Assembly (NCBI RefSeq): GCF_002950945.1
Contig: NZ_CP012673.1
Location: 12,577,501 to 12,641,500 of the forward strand
Source of the DNA: Sorangium cellulosum
Lineage (GTDB): Bacteria; Myxococcota_A; Polyangia; Polyangiales; Polyangiaceae
DNA length: 64,000 nucleotides
Direction: 5' to 3'
In this document: positions 46,912 to 56,077 of the stretch, piece after piece
How the letters are laid out: each line of letters begins with the position of its first letter
How positions within the stretch are numbered: the first letter of the stretch is position 1
Notes under the pieces: generated by a model
What the model saw: the letters and a program-made list of their open reading frames with translations, nothing else
What the model was told of the DNA's origin: nothing
The model's database searches: none
Program-made: the position numbers and the translations under genes

Positions 46912-48165
46912 GTGAGCCCCCGCAAGTCCTCCAAAGCCTCCCCTCCCCCGCCCTCCCCCGCCGCCTCTCCGGCCGCCTCCGACGACCTCTCCGACGCCGA
47001 CCGCGACGTCCTCCTGCGCTGGCGCCTCGCGCTCGGCCCCGAGGCCGAGCGGGTCGACCCGCGCCTCCAGCTCGGCGGCCTCGGCGGCGCGGCGCCCGCG
47101 CTCCACGTCGACCCGCGGCGGCTCGGCGACCTCGACCGGGCGCTCTCGTTCCTCTACGACGAGCGCGCCGGCAACCTGGGTGGCTCGCGGCCGTACGTCC
47201 CCGAGTGGCTCGCCGCCGTCCGCGAGTTCTTCAGCCACGAGATCGTCGCGCTCGTCCAGAAGGACGCCATCGAGCGGAAAGGCCTGACGCAGCTCCTCTT
47301 CGAGCCCGAGACGTTGCCCTTCCTCGAGAAGAACATCGAGCTCGTCGCCACCCTCATGAGCGCCAAAGGCCTCATCCCGGACGCCGCCCGGGAGGCCGCC
47401 CGGCAGATCGTGCGCGAGGTCGTCGACGACGTGCGGCGCGCGCTCGAGCCCGAGGTCCGCACCGCCATCCTCGGCGCGCTCCGGCGCAACACGCAGAGCC
47501 CGCTGCGCGTCCTCAGGAACCTCGACTGGAAGCGCACCATCCGCAAGAACCTGAGAGGCTGGGACGCGGAGCGGCGCCGCCTCGTCCCGGACAGACTCTA
47601 TTTCTGGGCCAACCAGACGCGGAGGCAGGAGTGGGACGTCGCCATCCTCGTCGACCAGTCCGGATCCATGGGCGAGAGCGTCGTCTACAGCTCCATCATG
47701 GCCGCCATCTTCGCCTCGCTCGACGTCCTCCGCACGAGGCTCCTCTTCTTCGACACCGAGGTCGTCGACGTGACTCCGATGCTGGTCGACCCGGTCGACG
47801 TGCTGTTCACCGCGCAGCTCGGCGGCGGCACGGACATCAACCGCGCCGTCGCCTACGCCCAGGCGAACTTCATCGAGCGCCCCGAGAAGACGCTGCTCAT
47901 CCTGATCACGGACCTGTTCGAGGGCGGTAACGCGGAGGAGCTCGTCGCCCGGATGCGCCAGCTCGCCGACAGCAAGGTGCGCTCGGTCTGCCTGCTCGCG
48001 CTCTCGGACAGCGGCAAACCCTCGTACGACCACGAGATGGCCCAGAAGCTCGCCGCCCTCGGGACCCCGTGTTTCGGCTGCACACCGAAGCTCCTCGTCA
48101 AGGTCGTGGAGCGGATCATGCGAGGACAGGACCTCGGCCCGCTGATCGAGGCCGAGGCGAAGTGA
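46912..48165 (+). CDS. vWA-domain protein (YehP-like)
   Basis: The GTG at 46912 gives 417 residues. A Pro/Ser-rich start is followed by a helical region with LYDERAGNLGGSRPYVPEWL and DWKRTIRKNLRGWD, then a von Willebrand A domain with a MIDAS motif D-Q-S-G-S (about residues 248-252), TDINRAVAYAQ and LITDLFEGG. vWA proteins of this type partner with MoxR ATPases and bind a divalent metal. It fits the YehP role. It lies 3 kb after DUF5682 on the same strand, separated by a GNAT and the cytochrome gene, unlike the compact arrangement in E. coli. Confidence 0.88.
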   Translation: MSPRKSSKASPPPPSPAASPAASDDLSDADRDVLLRWRLALGPEAERVDPRLQLGGLGGAAPALHVDPRRLGDLDRALSFLYDERAGNLGGSRPYVPEWLAAVREFFSHEIVALVQKDAIERKGLTQLLFEPETLPFLEKNIELVATLMSAKGLIPDAAREAARQIVREVVDDVRRALEPEVRTAILGALRRNTQSPLRVLRNLDWKRTIRKNLRGWDAERRRLVPDRLYFWANQTRRQEWDVAILVDQSGSMGESVVYSSIMAAIFASLDVLRTRLLFFDTEVVDVTPMLVDPVDVLFTAQLGGGTDINRAVAYAQANFIERPEKTLLILITDLFEGGNAEELVARMRQLADSKVRSVCLLALSDSGKPSYDHEMAQKLAALGTPCFGCTPKLLVKVVERIMRGQDLGPLIEAEAK

Positions 48166-48669
48166 ACGAAGAAGCGCCTGGCCGCGCGCTCCTCATCGGG
48201 CGCGCCGTCCAGGCGCTCTCTCCAGCCCTGCCGGCCGCGCGTCGCTCCCGACGCCGGCCGCGCGCTCCTCAGGCGCGCCGGCTGGCGGCGCGCTTCCGCG
48301 CCGTTGTGCCCCGGGCAGCCCCCGCGGAGCCCCGCCGGCGCGTCCCGGCCGGGCGAGGCGCGTCCGTACGGCGCGCGCGGTAGGCCTCTTCCAGCGAGGG
48401 CGACTTGACCAGGACCGGACCAGTGCTGCTCACGGCGCTGATCGAGGGGCCAACTAGGCTGATTGAAAGTTTCACTTGAACTACCGATTGTGGTGGCGGA
48501 TCGATCACGTCGTGCAGCGGAGGACTCACCTATAAACTGTTTTGATCTTCCACGCATCGCTGCATGTGAAGGTCAGGAGCCCTGAAGCGCCCGTCCGGAC
48601 GTGTTAGTGTCCACCCGGGAGATCCCCTCGCGCCGCCCGCGGATGCGGGCCCAGCCGAGAACACACGCG

Positions 48670-48728
48670 CACCACGGAGGCACGAAGGCACGATTTGGGT
48701 TTGCTCGTGCCTCCGTGTCTCCGTGGTG
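48670..48728. repeat. Inverted repeat of CACGGAGGCA units
   Basis: CACCACGGAGGCACGAAGGC and so on (48670-48692) pairs with 48706-48728 at 21 of 23 positions, with a 13-nt loop. Each arm itself repeats a CACGGAGG/CACGAAGG unit of about 9 bp. It resembles repeats found in many large bacterial genomes. Confidence 0.85.
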
Positions 48729-48799
48729 AATGGCGAGGGATGCCCCCGGAGGTCGCTCCGGGCGCTCTGTTGCGGACAGGTTGCACGAGGTAGGCCAAC

Positions 48800-48827
48800 C
48801 GATGCCCGGAGGCGGGCATCGCCGTTT
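48800..48827 (+). terminator. Hairpin followed by TTTT
   Basis: CGATGCCCG and CGGGCATCG make a perfect 9-bp stem with loop GAGG, and GCCGTTTT follows. It could stop transcripts arriving from the left. Confidence 0.45.
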
Positions 48828-48982
48828 TCCCGGGATGTTTGCCGCGCACCTTTCACGGTTGAAACGCCCGGTTGCAACCGTGGCGCAACGCAGCGGCCTT
48901 CAGCCCGTCGCGCTGTGCACGCTGCCGCCACCTCGGCGCCCCGCCCGCGACGGCCCCGCCCGCGGCGGTGCCAGCGGCACGT

Positions 48983-51160
48983 TCAGCCCGCGGGGCCGGT
49001 CAACGAGGGCTCCGGGCGCTCGCCCATCGGCCCGGACGGGTCGGCGTCCCGCGCCGGGAGCGGCAGCGCCACCTGGAACCTCGACCCCACGCCCGGCGCG
49101 CTCTCGACCTGGATCGACCCGCCGTGGGCCTTGAGGATCTGGTCCACGATGTACAGGCCGACGCCCAGCCCGCCGTACGAGCTGGTCGGCGCCGCCCGCT
49201 CGAAGCGCCCGAAAATCCGGCCGATGTACTCCTTCTCGATCCCGATGCCCTGATCCATCACCTGGAGCACCGCCGACTTGCCGTCGATCGCGATCCGCAG
49301 CTGGACCGGCTTGCCGCGACCGTACTTGATGGCGTTCACGAGCAGGTTGGTGACCACCTGCTCGATCCGCAGGCGGTCCCACCGGCCGACCGCCGTCTGC
49401 GGCAGGTCGAGCTCGAGCACGCAGCCCGCCCGCTCCACCTCGGACGCGAGGCGGTCCGCCACCTCGCGCGCCACGTCGCACAGGTCCACGTCCTCGAGGC
49501 TGAGCTCGATCTGACCGTTGTTGATGCGCGTCACGTCGAGCAGCGTGTCGATGAGCCGCGTGAGCCGCTCGATCTGCCCCTCTGCCTGCGAGAGCTTCGC
49601 GAGCGCCTGCTCCGCCGGCAGCTCGCCGCCCGATCGGGCGATGGTGCGAGAGAGGCCCTGGACCTGCAAGATCAGCGCGCTCAGCGGCGTCCTGAGCTCG
49701 TGCGAGGCGACCGAGACGAAATCCTCGCGGATCTGGACGGCCTCCCGCATCATCCGCAAGAGGCGCGCGTTCTCGAGGCAGAGCGCCGCGCGCTGCGCGA
49801 GATCGACGGCGACCGCAAAATCCGGGGGATCGAAGCGCTCGCCCGGCTCCACCCAGACCAGGCTGAGCGCGCCGAGCACGTTCCCGCGCGTGACGAGCGG
49901 CACGCAGAGGTAGCTGCTCGCGCCGAGCTCCTGGATGGCCGCCCCGTCGCCCACGTCGAGCGCCTGCGCCACGTCGCGCGGCGTGCACTCGACCTGCAGA
50001 TCGGGGCGCCCGCTCGCCAGCACGGCGCCGATGCCGCCCGCCTCCGTGACGAGCTCCCGGGGAAGGAACCGCGCCGCCTCGCGGGAGCGGTGCGCGACCG
50101 CGGTCCTGCGCAGCGCGCCGTCCCTGCGCAGATCGAGGACACACCAGGAGCAGATGCGATCCGCGGCGAGGCGCGCCAGGGCCGCTGCGACGCTGTCCTC
50201 GTCGAGCGACGCCGAGAACGAGCTCGACGCCTCGGCGAGCAGCTCCGACCGGCGCACCGCCGCCTCGGCCTCGGCCCGGGCGGCGCGCTCGCGGGTCAGG
50301 AGGTGAATCCGCTCCTGCTCGTGGCGCTTGCCGTCGTCGATGTCCGTGAAGCTGCCGAGCCAGCCGACCACCCGCTTCCACACGTCCCGCTCCGGGACCG
50401 CCTGGCAGAGGTGCCACCGGTAGACCCCGTGCACGGACCTGAGGCGACACTCGCCCTGAAAGGGCTCGCCCGACTCGAGGCTCACCCGCCACTTGCCCAC
50501 GAACTGGTTCAGGTCGTTCGGGTGCACCACGGCCTGCCAGCCCCAGCCGCGGAGCGCCTCGAACGCGAGGCCCGTGTACCAGAGCCACCGCGAGCTCACG
50601 TAATCGACGCTCCCGTCGAGCTTCGCCGTGAAGACACACTGCGGGATCGCGTCGGCGAGGTTCTGGTACCGCGCCTGCGCGGCGCGCCGGAGCTCCTCGA
50701 CCTCGGCGTCGCGCCGGCGCTGCTCGGCCTTGCGGAGCAGCTCGGCCTGCTCCTTGATCTGCTCGCCGCGCCGGTGGAGCTCGACGAAGACGGCGACCTT
50801 CGCCTGGACGACCTCCGGCTCCAGCGGCTTCAGCAGGTAGTCGACCCCGCCCACGGCGTACGCCCTGTAGATGGCCGAGAGATCGTCCGTCGCCGCTGTC
50901 AGGAAGATGATCGGCGTGTGGCGCGACCGCTCCCGCTGCTTCACCAGCGAGGCCACCTCGAACCCGTCGATGTCGGGCAGCCGCACGTCGAGCAGGATCA
51001 CCGCGAAGTCCTCGGACAGGATCCTGAGGAGCGCGTCTTTCCCGCTCCCCGCGGTCACGAGGCGATAGCTCTCCTCGCTGAGGATCGCCGTGAGCGCCGT
51101 CAGGTTCTCCGGCTGATCGTCGACGAGGAGGATGCTCGTGGCCGCGGGAGCGTAAGACAC
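48983..51160 (-). CDS. Hybrid signalling kinase: REC-PAS-GAF-HisKA-HATPase
   Basis: The 725-residue product (GTG at 51160) has an N-terminal receiver (ILLVDDQPENL, phospho-Asp 58 in VILLDVRLPDIDG), a coiled segment, a PAS domain (YQNLADAIPQCVFTAKLDGS, WQAVVHPNDLNQF), a GAF domain (LGASSYLCVPLVTRGNVLGA), HisKA (FVSVASHELRTPLSAL, His near 483) and HATPase (NLLVNAIKYG, MDQGIGIEKEYIGRIF, GLGVGLYIV). It has no membrane segment. It follows the poly-HAMP kinase after 16 nt, so the two are likely one transcript, and its receiver may take phosphate from that kinase. Confidence 0.92.
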   Translation of the reverse strand: MSYAPAATSILLVDDQPENLTALTAILSEESYRLVTAGSGKDALLRILSEDFAVILLDVRLPDIDGFEVASLVKQRERSRHTPIIFLTAATDDLSAIYRAYAVGGVDYLLKPLEPEVVQAKVAVFVELHRRGEQIKEQAELLRKAEQRRRDAEVEELRRAAQARYQNLADAIPQCVFTAKLDGSVDYVSSRWLWYTGLAFEALRGWGWQAVVHPNDLNQFVGKWRVSLESGEPFQGECRLRSVHGVYRWHLCQAVPERDVWKRVVGWLGSFTDIDDGKRHEQERIHLLTRERAARAEAEAAVRRSELLAEASSSFSASLDEDSVAAALARLAADRICSWCVLDLRRDGALRRTAVAHRSREAARFLPRELVTEAGGIGAVLASGRPDLQVECTPRDVAQALDVGDGAAIQELGASSYLCVPLVTRGNVLGALSLVWVEPGERFDPPDFAVAVDLAQRAALCLENARLLRMMREAVQIREDFVSVASHELRTPLSALILQVQGLSRTIARSGGELPAEQALAKLSQAEGQIERLTRLIDTLLDVTRINNGQIELSLEDVDLCDVAREVADRLASEVERAGCVLELDLPQTAVGRWDRLRIEQVVTNLLVNAIKYGRGKPVQLRIAIDGKSAVLQVMDQGIGIEKEYIGRIFGRFERAAPTSSYGGLGVGLYIVDQILKAHGGSIQVESAPGVGSRFQVALPLPARDADPSGPMGERPEPSLTGPAG

Positions 51161-51176
51161 GGTCGGGCTCCGTTGC

Positions 51177-54100
51177 TCAGTCGGGCTGCAGCCAGTGCAG
51201 CATCACCGACATGAGGCGCGCGTCGTCCACCGGCTTCGCGACGAAGTCGCTCAGGCCGGCGTCCAGGCACTTCTGCCGATCTTCCGGCATCGCCTTGGCC
51301 GTCACCGCGATGATCGGCAGATCGCTGAAGCGCGGATCATTCCGGATCTCGCGCGTCGCCTCGTAGCCGTCGAGCTCCGGCATCATGATGTCCATCAGCA
51401 CGATATCGACCGCGTCGGTGTCGCGCAGGATCTCGATGCCGTGCCGCGCGTTCTCGGCCAGGAGCACCTGCGCCCCCCGCCGCTCGAGCAGGCTCGTGAT
51501 GGCGAAGACGTTGCGCGCGTCGTCGTCGATGACGAGCACGGTCCGCCCCGACAGCGCGACCGACGAGCCGTTCGCGAGCTGCGGCGCGATCGGCTCGGGC
51601 AGCTCGGGGCGCGGCGCCGCCTTCGGCGTCTTGAGCTCCGGCCGCTCCGCGGGCAGGTACAGCGTGAACTTGCTGCCGAGCCCCGGCGTGCTGTGGAGCG
51701 AGATCTCGCCGCCGAGCAGGCTGGCCAGCTCCCGGCTGATCGTCAGGCCGAGGCCCGTGCCGCCGTAGGTGCGGCTGGTCGAGGCGTCGGCCTGCTGGAA
51801 CGCGTCGAAGATGAGCGTCTGCTTCTCCGACGGGATGCCGATGCCCGTGTCCGTGACCGCGAACGCGACCACGGCCTTCGCCTTGATGAGCGTGTCCCGC
51901 TTGAACACGATCCCCCGGCTCGCCACCTCGATCTCCAGCGAGATCCGGCCGGATGACGTGAACTTGAACGCGTTCGACAGGAGGTTCTTCAGGATCTGCT
52001 GGAGCCGCTGCAGATCGGTCATGATCGTCGACGGGACGCCGGTCCCGACCCGGACCCAGAACTCGAGCTCCTTCTGCTCGGCGATCTGCCGGAAGCTCCG
52101 CTCGACGTACTCCGCCAGATCGGACAGCGACACCCGCTGGGTCTTCACGTCGATCTTGCCGGCCTCGATCTTCGACAGGTCCAGGATCTCGTTGATCAGC
52201 TGGAGCAGGTCCTGCCCGGCCGCGGCGATCGTCTTCGCGTACTCGACCTGCTTCGGCGTGAGCGTGTGCTCCTCGTTGTCCGCGAGGATCCTGGCGAGGA
52301 TGAGCAGGCTGTTCAGCGGCGTGCGCAGCTCGTGCGACATGTTCGCGAGGAACTCGGACTTGTACTTCGAGGTGCGCGACAGCTCCCGGGCTTTCTCCTC
52401 CAGCGACGCGCTGGCGCGGGCGATCTCCCGGTTCTTGATCTCGAGCTCGGACGCCTTCTCCTCCAGCTCCTGCGAGCGCGAGCCGAGCTCGGTGTTGGAC
52501 CTCTGGAGCTCCTGGAGCAGCTCCTCCGTCCTCATGCTGGCGCCGATCATGTTGAACACGACGCCGATCGACTGCGTGAGCTGCTCGAGGAACGTGAGGT
52601 GGATGGGCGTGAAGTTCTGGAAGCTCGCCAGCTCGATCACCGCCTTGAGGCCGCCCTCGAAGAGCACCGGCAGGACGCAGATGTTGCGCGGCGGCGCCTC
52701 GCCGAGGCCCGAGCTCACCCGGATGTAGTCGTCCGGCAGATCCGTGACCACGATGCTCTTCTTCTCGAGGCCGCACTGCCCGACGAGCCCCTCGCCCAGC
52801 GCGAACCGGTTCGAGATGCCCTTTCGCTTCTGGAACGCGTAGCTCGACGTGAGCTTGAGCGTCGGGTGCTTCTCCTCCGACTCCAGCACATAGAAGGCCC
52901 CGTGCTGCGCCGAGACGAGCGGCGTCACCTCGGACATGATGAGCCGCGAGAGCGCCTCGATGGTCCGCTGCCCGGCCATCATCCCCGAGAAGCGCGCCAG
53001 GTTCGTCTTCAACCAGTCCTGCTCCTGGTTCGCCCGCGTCGTGTCGCGCAGGTTGGAGATCATCTGGTTGATGTTGTCCTTCAGCTGGAGGACCTCGCCC
53101 TGCGCCTCGACGGAGATGGCCCGCGTCAGGTCGCCCTTGGTCACGGCGGTCGCGACCTCCGCGATGGCGCGCACCTGCGTCGTCAGGTTGCCGGCGAGCT
53201 GGTTCACGTTGTCGGTCAGGTCCCTCCACGTGCCCGCGGCGCCGGGCACCTTGGCCTGGCCGCCGAGCTTGCCCTCGATGCCGACCTCGCGCGCCACCGT
53301 CGTCACCTGCTCGGCGAACACCCGGAGCGTGTAGGTCATGTCGTTGATCGTGTCCGCGAGCGACGCGATCTCGCCCTTGGCCTCCAGGGCCAGCTTCTGG
53401 CGCAGATCGCCGTTCGCGACCGCCGTCACGACCTTGGCGATGCCGCGCACCTGCGAGGTCAGGTTCGACGCCATCACGTTGACGTTCTCCGTCAGGTCCT
53501 TCCAGGTGCCCGACACCCCGGGCACCTGCGCCTGGCCGCCGAGCTTGCCCTCGGTGCCGACCTCGCGCGCGACGCGCGTCACCTCCGCGGCGAAGGCGCG
53601 CAGCTGATCGACCATCTTGTTGATGGTGTCCTTCAGCTCGAGGATCTCCCCCTTCGCCTCGACCGTGATCTTCTGGGACAGGTCGCCGCTCGCGACCGCC
53701 TTCGTGACGAGGGCGATGTTCCGGACCTGGTTCGTCAGGTTGCCGGCGAGCTGGTTCACGTTGTCGGTCAGATCCTTCCACGTGCCGGCGACGCCGGGCA
53801 CCTGCGCCTGCCCGCCGAGCTTGCCGTCCGTGCCGACCTCGCGCGCGACGCGCGTCACCTCCGCGGCGAAGGCGCGCAGCTGGTCGACCATCTTGTTGAT
53901 GGTGTCCTTCAGCTCGAGGATCTCCCCCTTCGCCTCGACCGCGATCTTCTGGGACAGGTCGCCGCTCGCGACCGCCTTCGTGACGAGGGCGATGTTCCGG
54001 ACCTGGTTGGTCAGGTTGCCGGCGAGCACGTTCACGTTGTCCGTGAGGTCCTTCCACGTGCCGCTGACGCCCCGCACCTCGGCCTGCGCGCCGAGCTTGC

Positions 54101-55511
54101 CCTCCGTGCCGACCTCGCGCGCGACGCGCGTCACCTCGGACGCGAACGCCCGCAGCTGCTCCACCATCTTGTTGATGGTGTCCTTCAGCTCGAGGATCTC
54201 GCCCCGCGCCTCGGCGGTGATCTTCTGCGACAGATCCCCCTTCGCGACCGCCGTCGTCACCAGGGCGATGTTCCGGACCTGGTTCGTCAGGTTGCCGGCG
54301 AGCTGGTTCACGTTGTCGGTCAGGTCCTTCCACGTGCCGGCGACGCCGGGCACCTGCGCCTGCCCGCCGAGCTTGCCGTCCGTGCCGACCTCGCGCGCGA
54401 CGCGCGTCACCTCCGCGGCGAACGTCCGGAGCTGCTCCACCATCTTGTTGATGGTGTTCTTCAGCTCGAGGATCTCCCCCTTCGCCTCGACCGTGATCTG
54501 CTTCGACAGGTCGCCGTTCGCGACCGCCGTCGTCACCACCGCGATGTTGCGCACCTGGTTGGTCAGGTTGCCGGCGAGCACGTTCACGTTGTCCGTGAGG
54601 TCCTTCCACGTGCCGCTGACGCCCCGCACCTCGGCCTGCGCCCCGAGCTTGCCCTCCGTGCCGACCTCGCGCGCGACGCGCGTCACCTCGGACGCGAACG
54701 CCCGCAGCTGCTCCACCATCTTGTTGATGGTGTTCTTCAGCTCGAGGATCTCCCCCTTCGCCTCGACCGTGATCTGCTTCGACAGGTCGCCGTTCGCGAC
54801 CGCCGTCGTCACCACCGCGATGTTGCGCACCTGGTTGGTCAGGTTGCCGGCGAGCACGTTCACGTTGTCCGTGAGGTCCTTCCACGTGCCGCTGACGCCC
54901 CGCACCTCGGCCTGCGCCCCGAGCTTGCCCTCCGTGCCGACCTCGCGCGCGACGCGCGTCACCTCGGACGCGAACGCTCGCAGCTGCTCCACCATCTTGT
55001 TGATGGTGTTCTTCAGCTCGAGGATCTCCCCCTTCGCCTCGACCGTGATCTGCTTCGACAGGTCGCCGTTCGCGACCGCCGTCGTCACCACCGCGATGTT
55101 CCGGACCTGGTTCGTCAGGTTGCCGGCGAGCACGTTCACGTTGTCCGTGAGGTCCTTCCAGGTGCCGCTGACGCCCTGCACCTCGGCCTGCGCGCCGAGC
55201 TTGCCCTCCGTGCCGACCTCGCGCGCGACGCGCGTGATCTCCGAGCCGACGGTCTGCAGCTGCTGGACGACGTCGTTCACCTCCTCGGCGATCTGACCGA
55301 TCGTCCCGGGGACCTCGCCGATGCCCACGCGGGCGGAGAAGTTGCCGGCCTTCACCGCCTTCAGCACCTCCAGGATCGCCTGGAGCTGCATCTCCCGCAC
55401 GTTCAGGTCGAGCCCGTCGGCGCCGCGCCTGCGGGGCGGCGCCTTCTTGGCCTTGCTCGCGCCGCTCCCGTTCTTGTCCTTCAGTGCCGCCGCGATGTTG
55501 TTCGGTTGCAT
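51177..55511 (-). CDS. Cytoplasmic poly-HAMP hybrid histidine kinase with GAF and receiver
   Basis: The 1,444-residue product has no membrane segment. After one N-terminal HAMP (KAGNFSARVGIGEVPGTIGQ) come eight units of 92 residues, each with HAMP motifs of the type VANGDLSKQITVEAKGEILE and GTEGKLGAQAEVRGVSGTWK. A GAF domain follows (YVLESEEKHPTLKLTSSYAF), a coiled coil, HisKA (LANMSHELRTPLNSLL, His near 1059), HATPase (NLLSNAFKF, DTGIGIPSEKQ, GGTGLGLTISREL) and a C-terminal receiver (VLMDIMMPELDG, Asp near 1373). Poly-HAMP hybrid kinases of the Nik1/Group III type are osmosensing in fungi; bacterial relatives are of mostly unknown role. AGGAAGG precedes the ATG. Confidence 0.93.
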   Translation of the reverse strand: MQPNNIAAALKDKNGSGASKAKKAPPRRRGADGLDLNVREMQLQAILEVLKAVKAGNFSARVGIGEVPGTIGQIAEEVNDVVQQLQTVGSEITRVAREVGTEGKLGAQAEVQGVSGTWKDLTDNVNVLAGNLTNQVRNIAVVTTAVANGDLSKQITVEAKGEILELKNTINKMVEQLRAFASEVTRVAREVGTEGKLGAQAEVRGVSGTWKDLTDNVNVLAGNLTNQVRNIAVVTTAVANGDLSKQITVEAKGEILELKNTINKMVEQLRAFASEVTRVAREVGTEGKLGAQAEVRGVSGTWKDLTDNVNVLAGNLTNQVRNIAVVTTAVANGDLSKQITVEAKGEILELKNTINKMVEQLRTFAAEVTRVAREVGTDGKLGGQAQVPGVAGTWKDLTDNVNQLAGNLTNQVRNIALVTTAVAKGDLSQKITAEARGEILELKDTINKMVEQLRAFASEVTRVAREVGTEGKLGAQAEVRGVSGTWKDLTDNVNVLAGNLTNQVRNIALVTKAVASGDLSQKIAVEAKGEILELKDTINKMVDQLRAFAAEVTRVAREVGTDGKLGGQAQVPGVAGTWKDLTDNVNQLAGNLTNQVRNIALVTKAVASGDLSQKITVEAKGEILELKDTINKMVDQLRAFAAEVTRVAREVGTEGKLGGQAQVPGVSGTWKDLTENVNVMASNLTSQVRGIAKVVTAVANGDLRQKLALEAKGEIASLADTINDMTYTLRVFAEQVTTVAREVGIEGKLGGQAKVPGAAGTWRDLTDNVNQLAGNLTTQVRAIAEVATAVTKGDLTRAISVEAQGEVLQLKDNINQMISNLRDTTRANQEQDWLKTNLARFSGMMAGQRTIEALSRLIMSEVTPLVSAQHGAFYVLESEEKHPTLKLTSSYAFQKRKGISNRFALGEGLVGQCGLEKKSIVVTDLPDDYIRVSSGLGEAPPRNICVLPVLFEGGLKAVIELASFQNFTPIHLTFLEQLTQSIGVVFNMIGASMRTEELLQELQRSNTELGSRSQELEEKASELEIKNREIARASASLEEKARELSRTSKYKSEFLANMSHELRTPLNSLLILARILADNEEHTLTPKQVEYAKTIAAAGQDLLQLINEILDLSKIEAGKIDVKTQRVSLSDLAEYVERSFRQIAEQKELEFWVRVGTGVPSTIMTDLQRLQQILKNLLSNAFKFTSSGRISLEIEVASRGIVFKRDTLIKAKAVVAFAVTDTGIGIPSEKQTLIFDAFQQADASTSRTYGGTGLGLTISRELASLLGGEISLHSTPGLGSKFTLYLPAERPELKTPKAAPRPELPEPIAPQLANGSSVALSGRTVLVIDDDARNVFAITSLLERRGAQVLLAENARHGIEILRDTDAVDIVLMDIMMPELDGYEATREIRNDPRFSDLPIIAVTAKAMPEDRQKCLDAGLSDFVAKPVDDARLMSVMLHWLQPD
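53040..55390 (-). repeat. Tandem 276-bp repeats encoding HAMP units
   Basis: The landmark TTGTTGATGGTGTT recurs at 54445, 54721 and 54997, exactly 276 bp apart, and similar units continue to both sides. Adjacent copies near 54460-55240 differ by only a few bases. This suggests recent duplication or homogenisation. Confidence 0.9.
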
Positions 55512-55634
55512 CGATACCTTCCTGACGTGACCACGACGATAGCGCGCCTCGGAGACGTTAGGGCGCGCTTCGGGAGATGGGGCCTCGCCGCTCGCCGGGA
55601 TCGCGGGATCGCGAGGCGCCGGTGAGCGGCCTTC

Positions 55635-56075
55635 TCAGGCCTTGCCGCGGCGCAACACCTCTTCGACTTGCCGCTGGAGGCGGGCGTGCTCCATGTCGCG
55701 CGCGCGACGCTCGAGCGCGCGGCGCATACGGGAGCTCAGCTCGTCGGAGCGAAATGGCTTGGATAAGTAATCGGAAGCACCGACCCGGAGGGCGCGCATC
55801 CCGGTCTCGACGGAGCCGAAGGCGGTGATGGCGATGACGGCGATGAACGGATCGTGCCCCTTGGCTCGCGCGATGAGCTCGATGCCGTCCATGCCCGGCA
55901 TGCGGATATCGGTGATCAGCAGCTCGAAGTGTCCCGACGGGAGCAGCCGGAGGGCCGACATGGCATCGGCGACATGAGTCGCGTGGTAGCCGTGATCTGT
56001 CGCGATGTCAACGACGAACCGGCCGAGGTCATCGTCATCTTCGACGATCAGCACATTGGGTGAGCTCGAACTCAT
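55635..56075 (-). CDS. Single-domain response regulator with coiled tail
   Basis: The 146-residue product is a receiver (VLIVEDDDDLGRF, phospho-Asp about 56 in LLITDIRMPGMDG, conserved Thr-Ala in VIAITAFGS, Lys in YLSKPFRSDEL) with a charged helical tail (RMRRALERRARDMEHARLQR). It has no DNA-binding domain, so it probably relays or binds a partner. GGAGGAAGGACAGTAAGG precedes the ATG. It starts 2 nt after the kinase gene at 56078, on the same strand, and the pair is cognate. Confidence 0.9.
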   Translation of the reverse strand: MSSSSPNVLIVEDDDDLGRFVVDIATDHGYHATHVADAMSALRLLPSGHFELLITDIRMPGMDGIELIARAKGHDPFIAVIAITAFGSVETGMRALRVGASDYLSKPFRSDELSSRMRRALERRARDMEHARLQRQVEEVLRRGKA

Positions 56076-56077
56076 CC

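Larger units (their letters stand above)
48166..48982. other. Long gene-poor region with hairpins
   Basis: This 817-bp gap between the vWA gene (+) and a kinase gene (-) has no convincing gene. It contains a 17-bp direct repeat (GGCCGCGCGCTCCTCA near 48180 and 48256), an AT-rich patch around 48460-48560, the 48670 hairpin and the 48800 terminator-like hairpin. A small frame at 48269-48529 (-) was considered and left out. Confidence 0.6.

Noticed and set aside
48269..48529. 86-residue minus-strand frame with a plausible middle segment (KLSISLVGPSISAVSSTGPV)
   Set aside because: No ribosome site, a low-complexity Arg/Ala end and no recognisable family; could be reconsidered with transcript data.
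52266..55625. 1119-residue plus-strand frame opposite the poly-HAMP kinase, with repeats
   Set aside because: Its repeats are the mirror of the HAMP units on the true coding strand.
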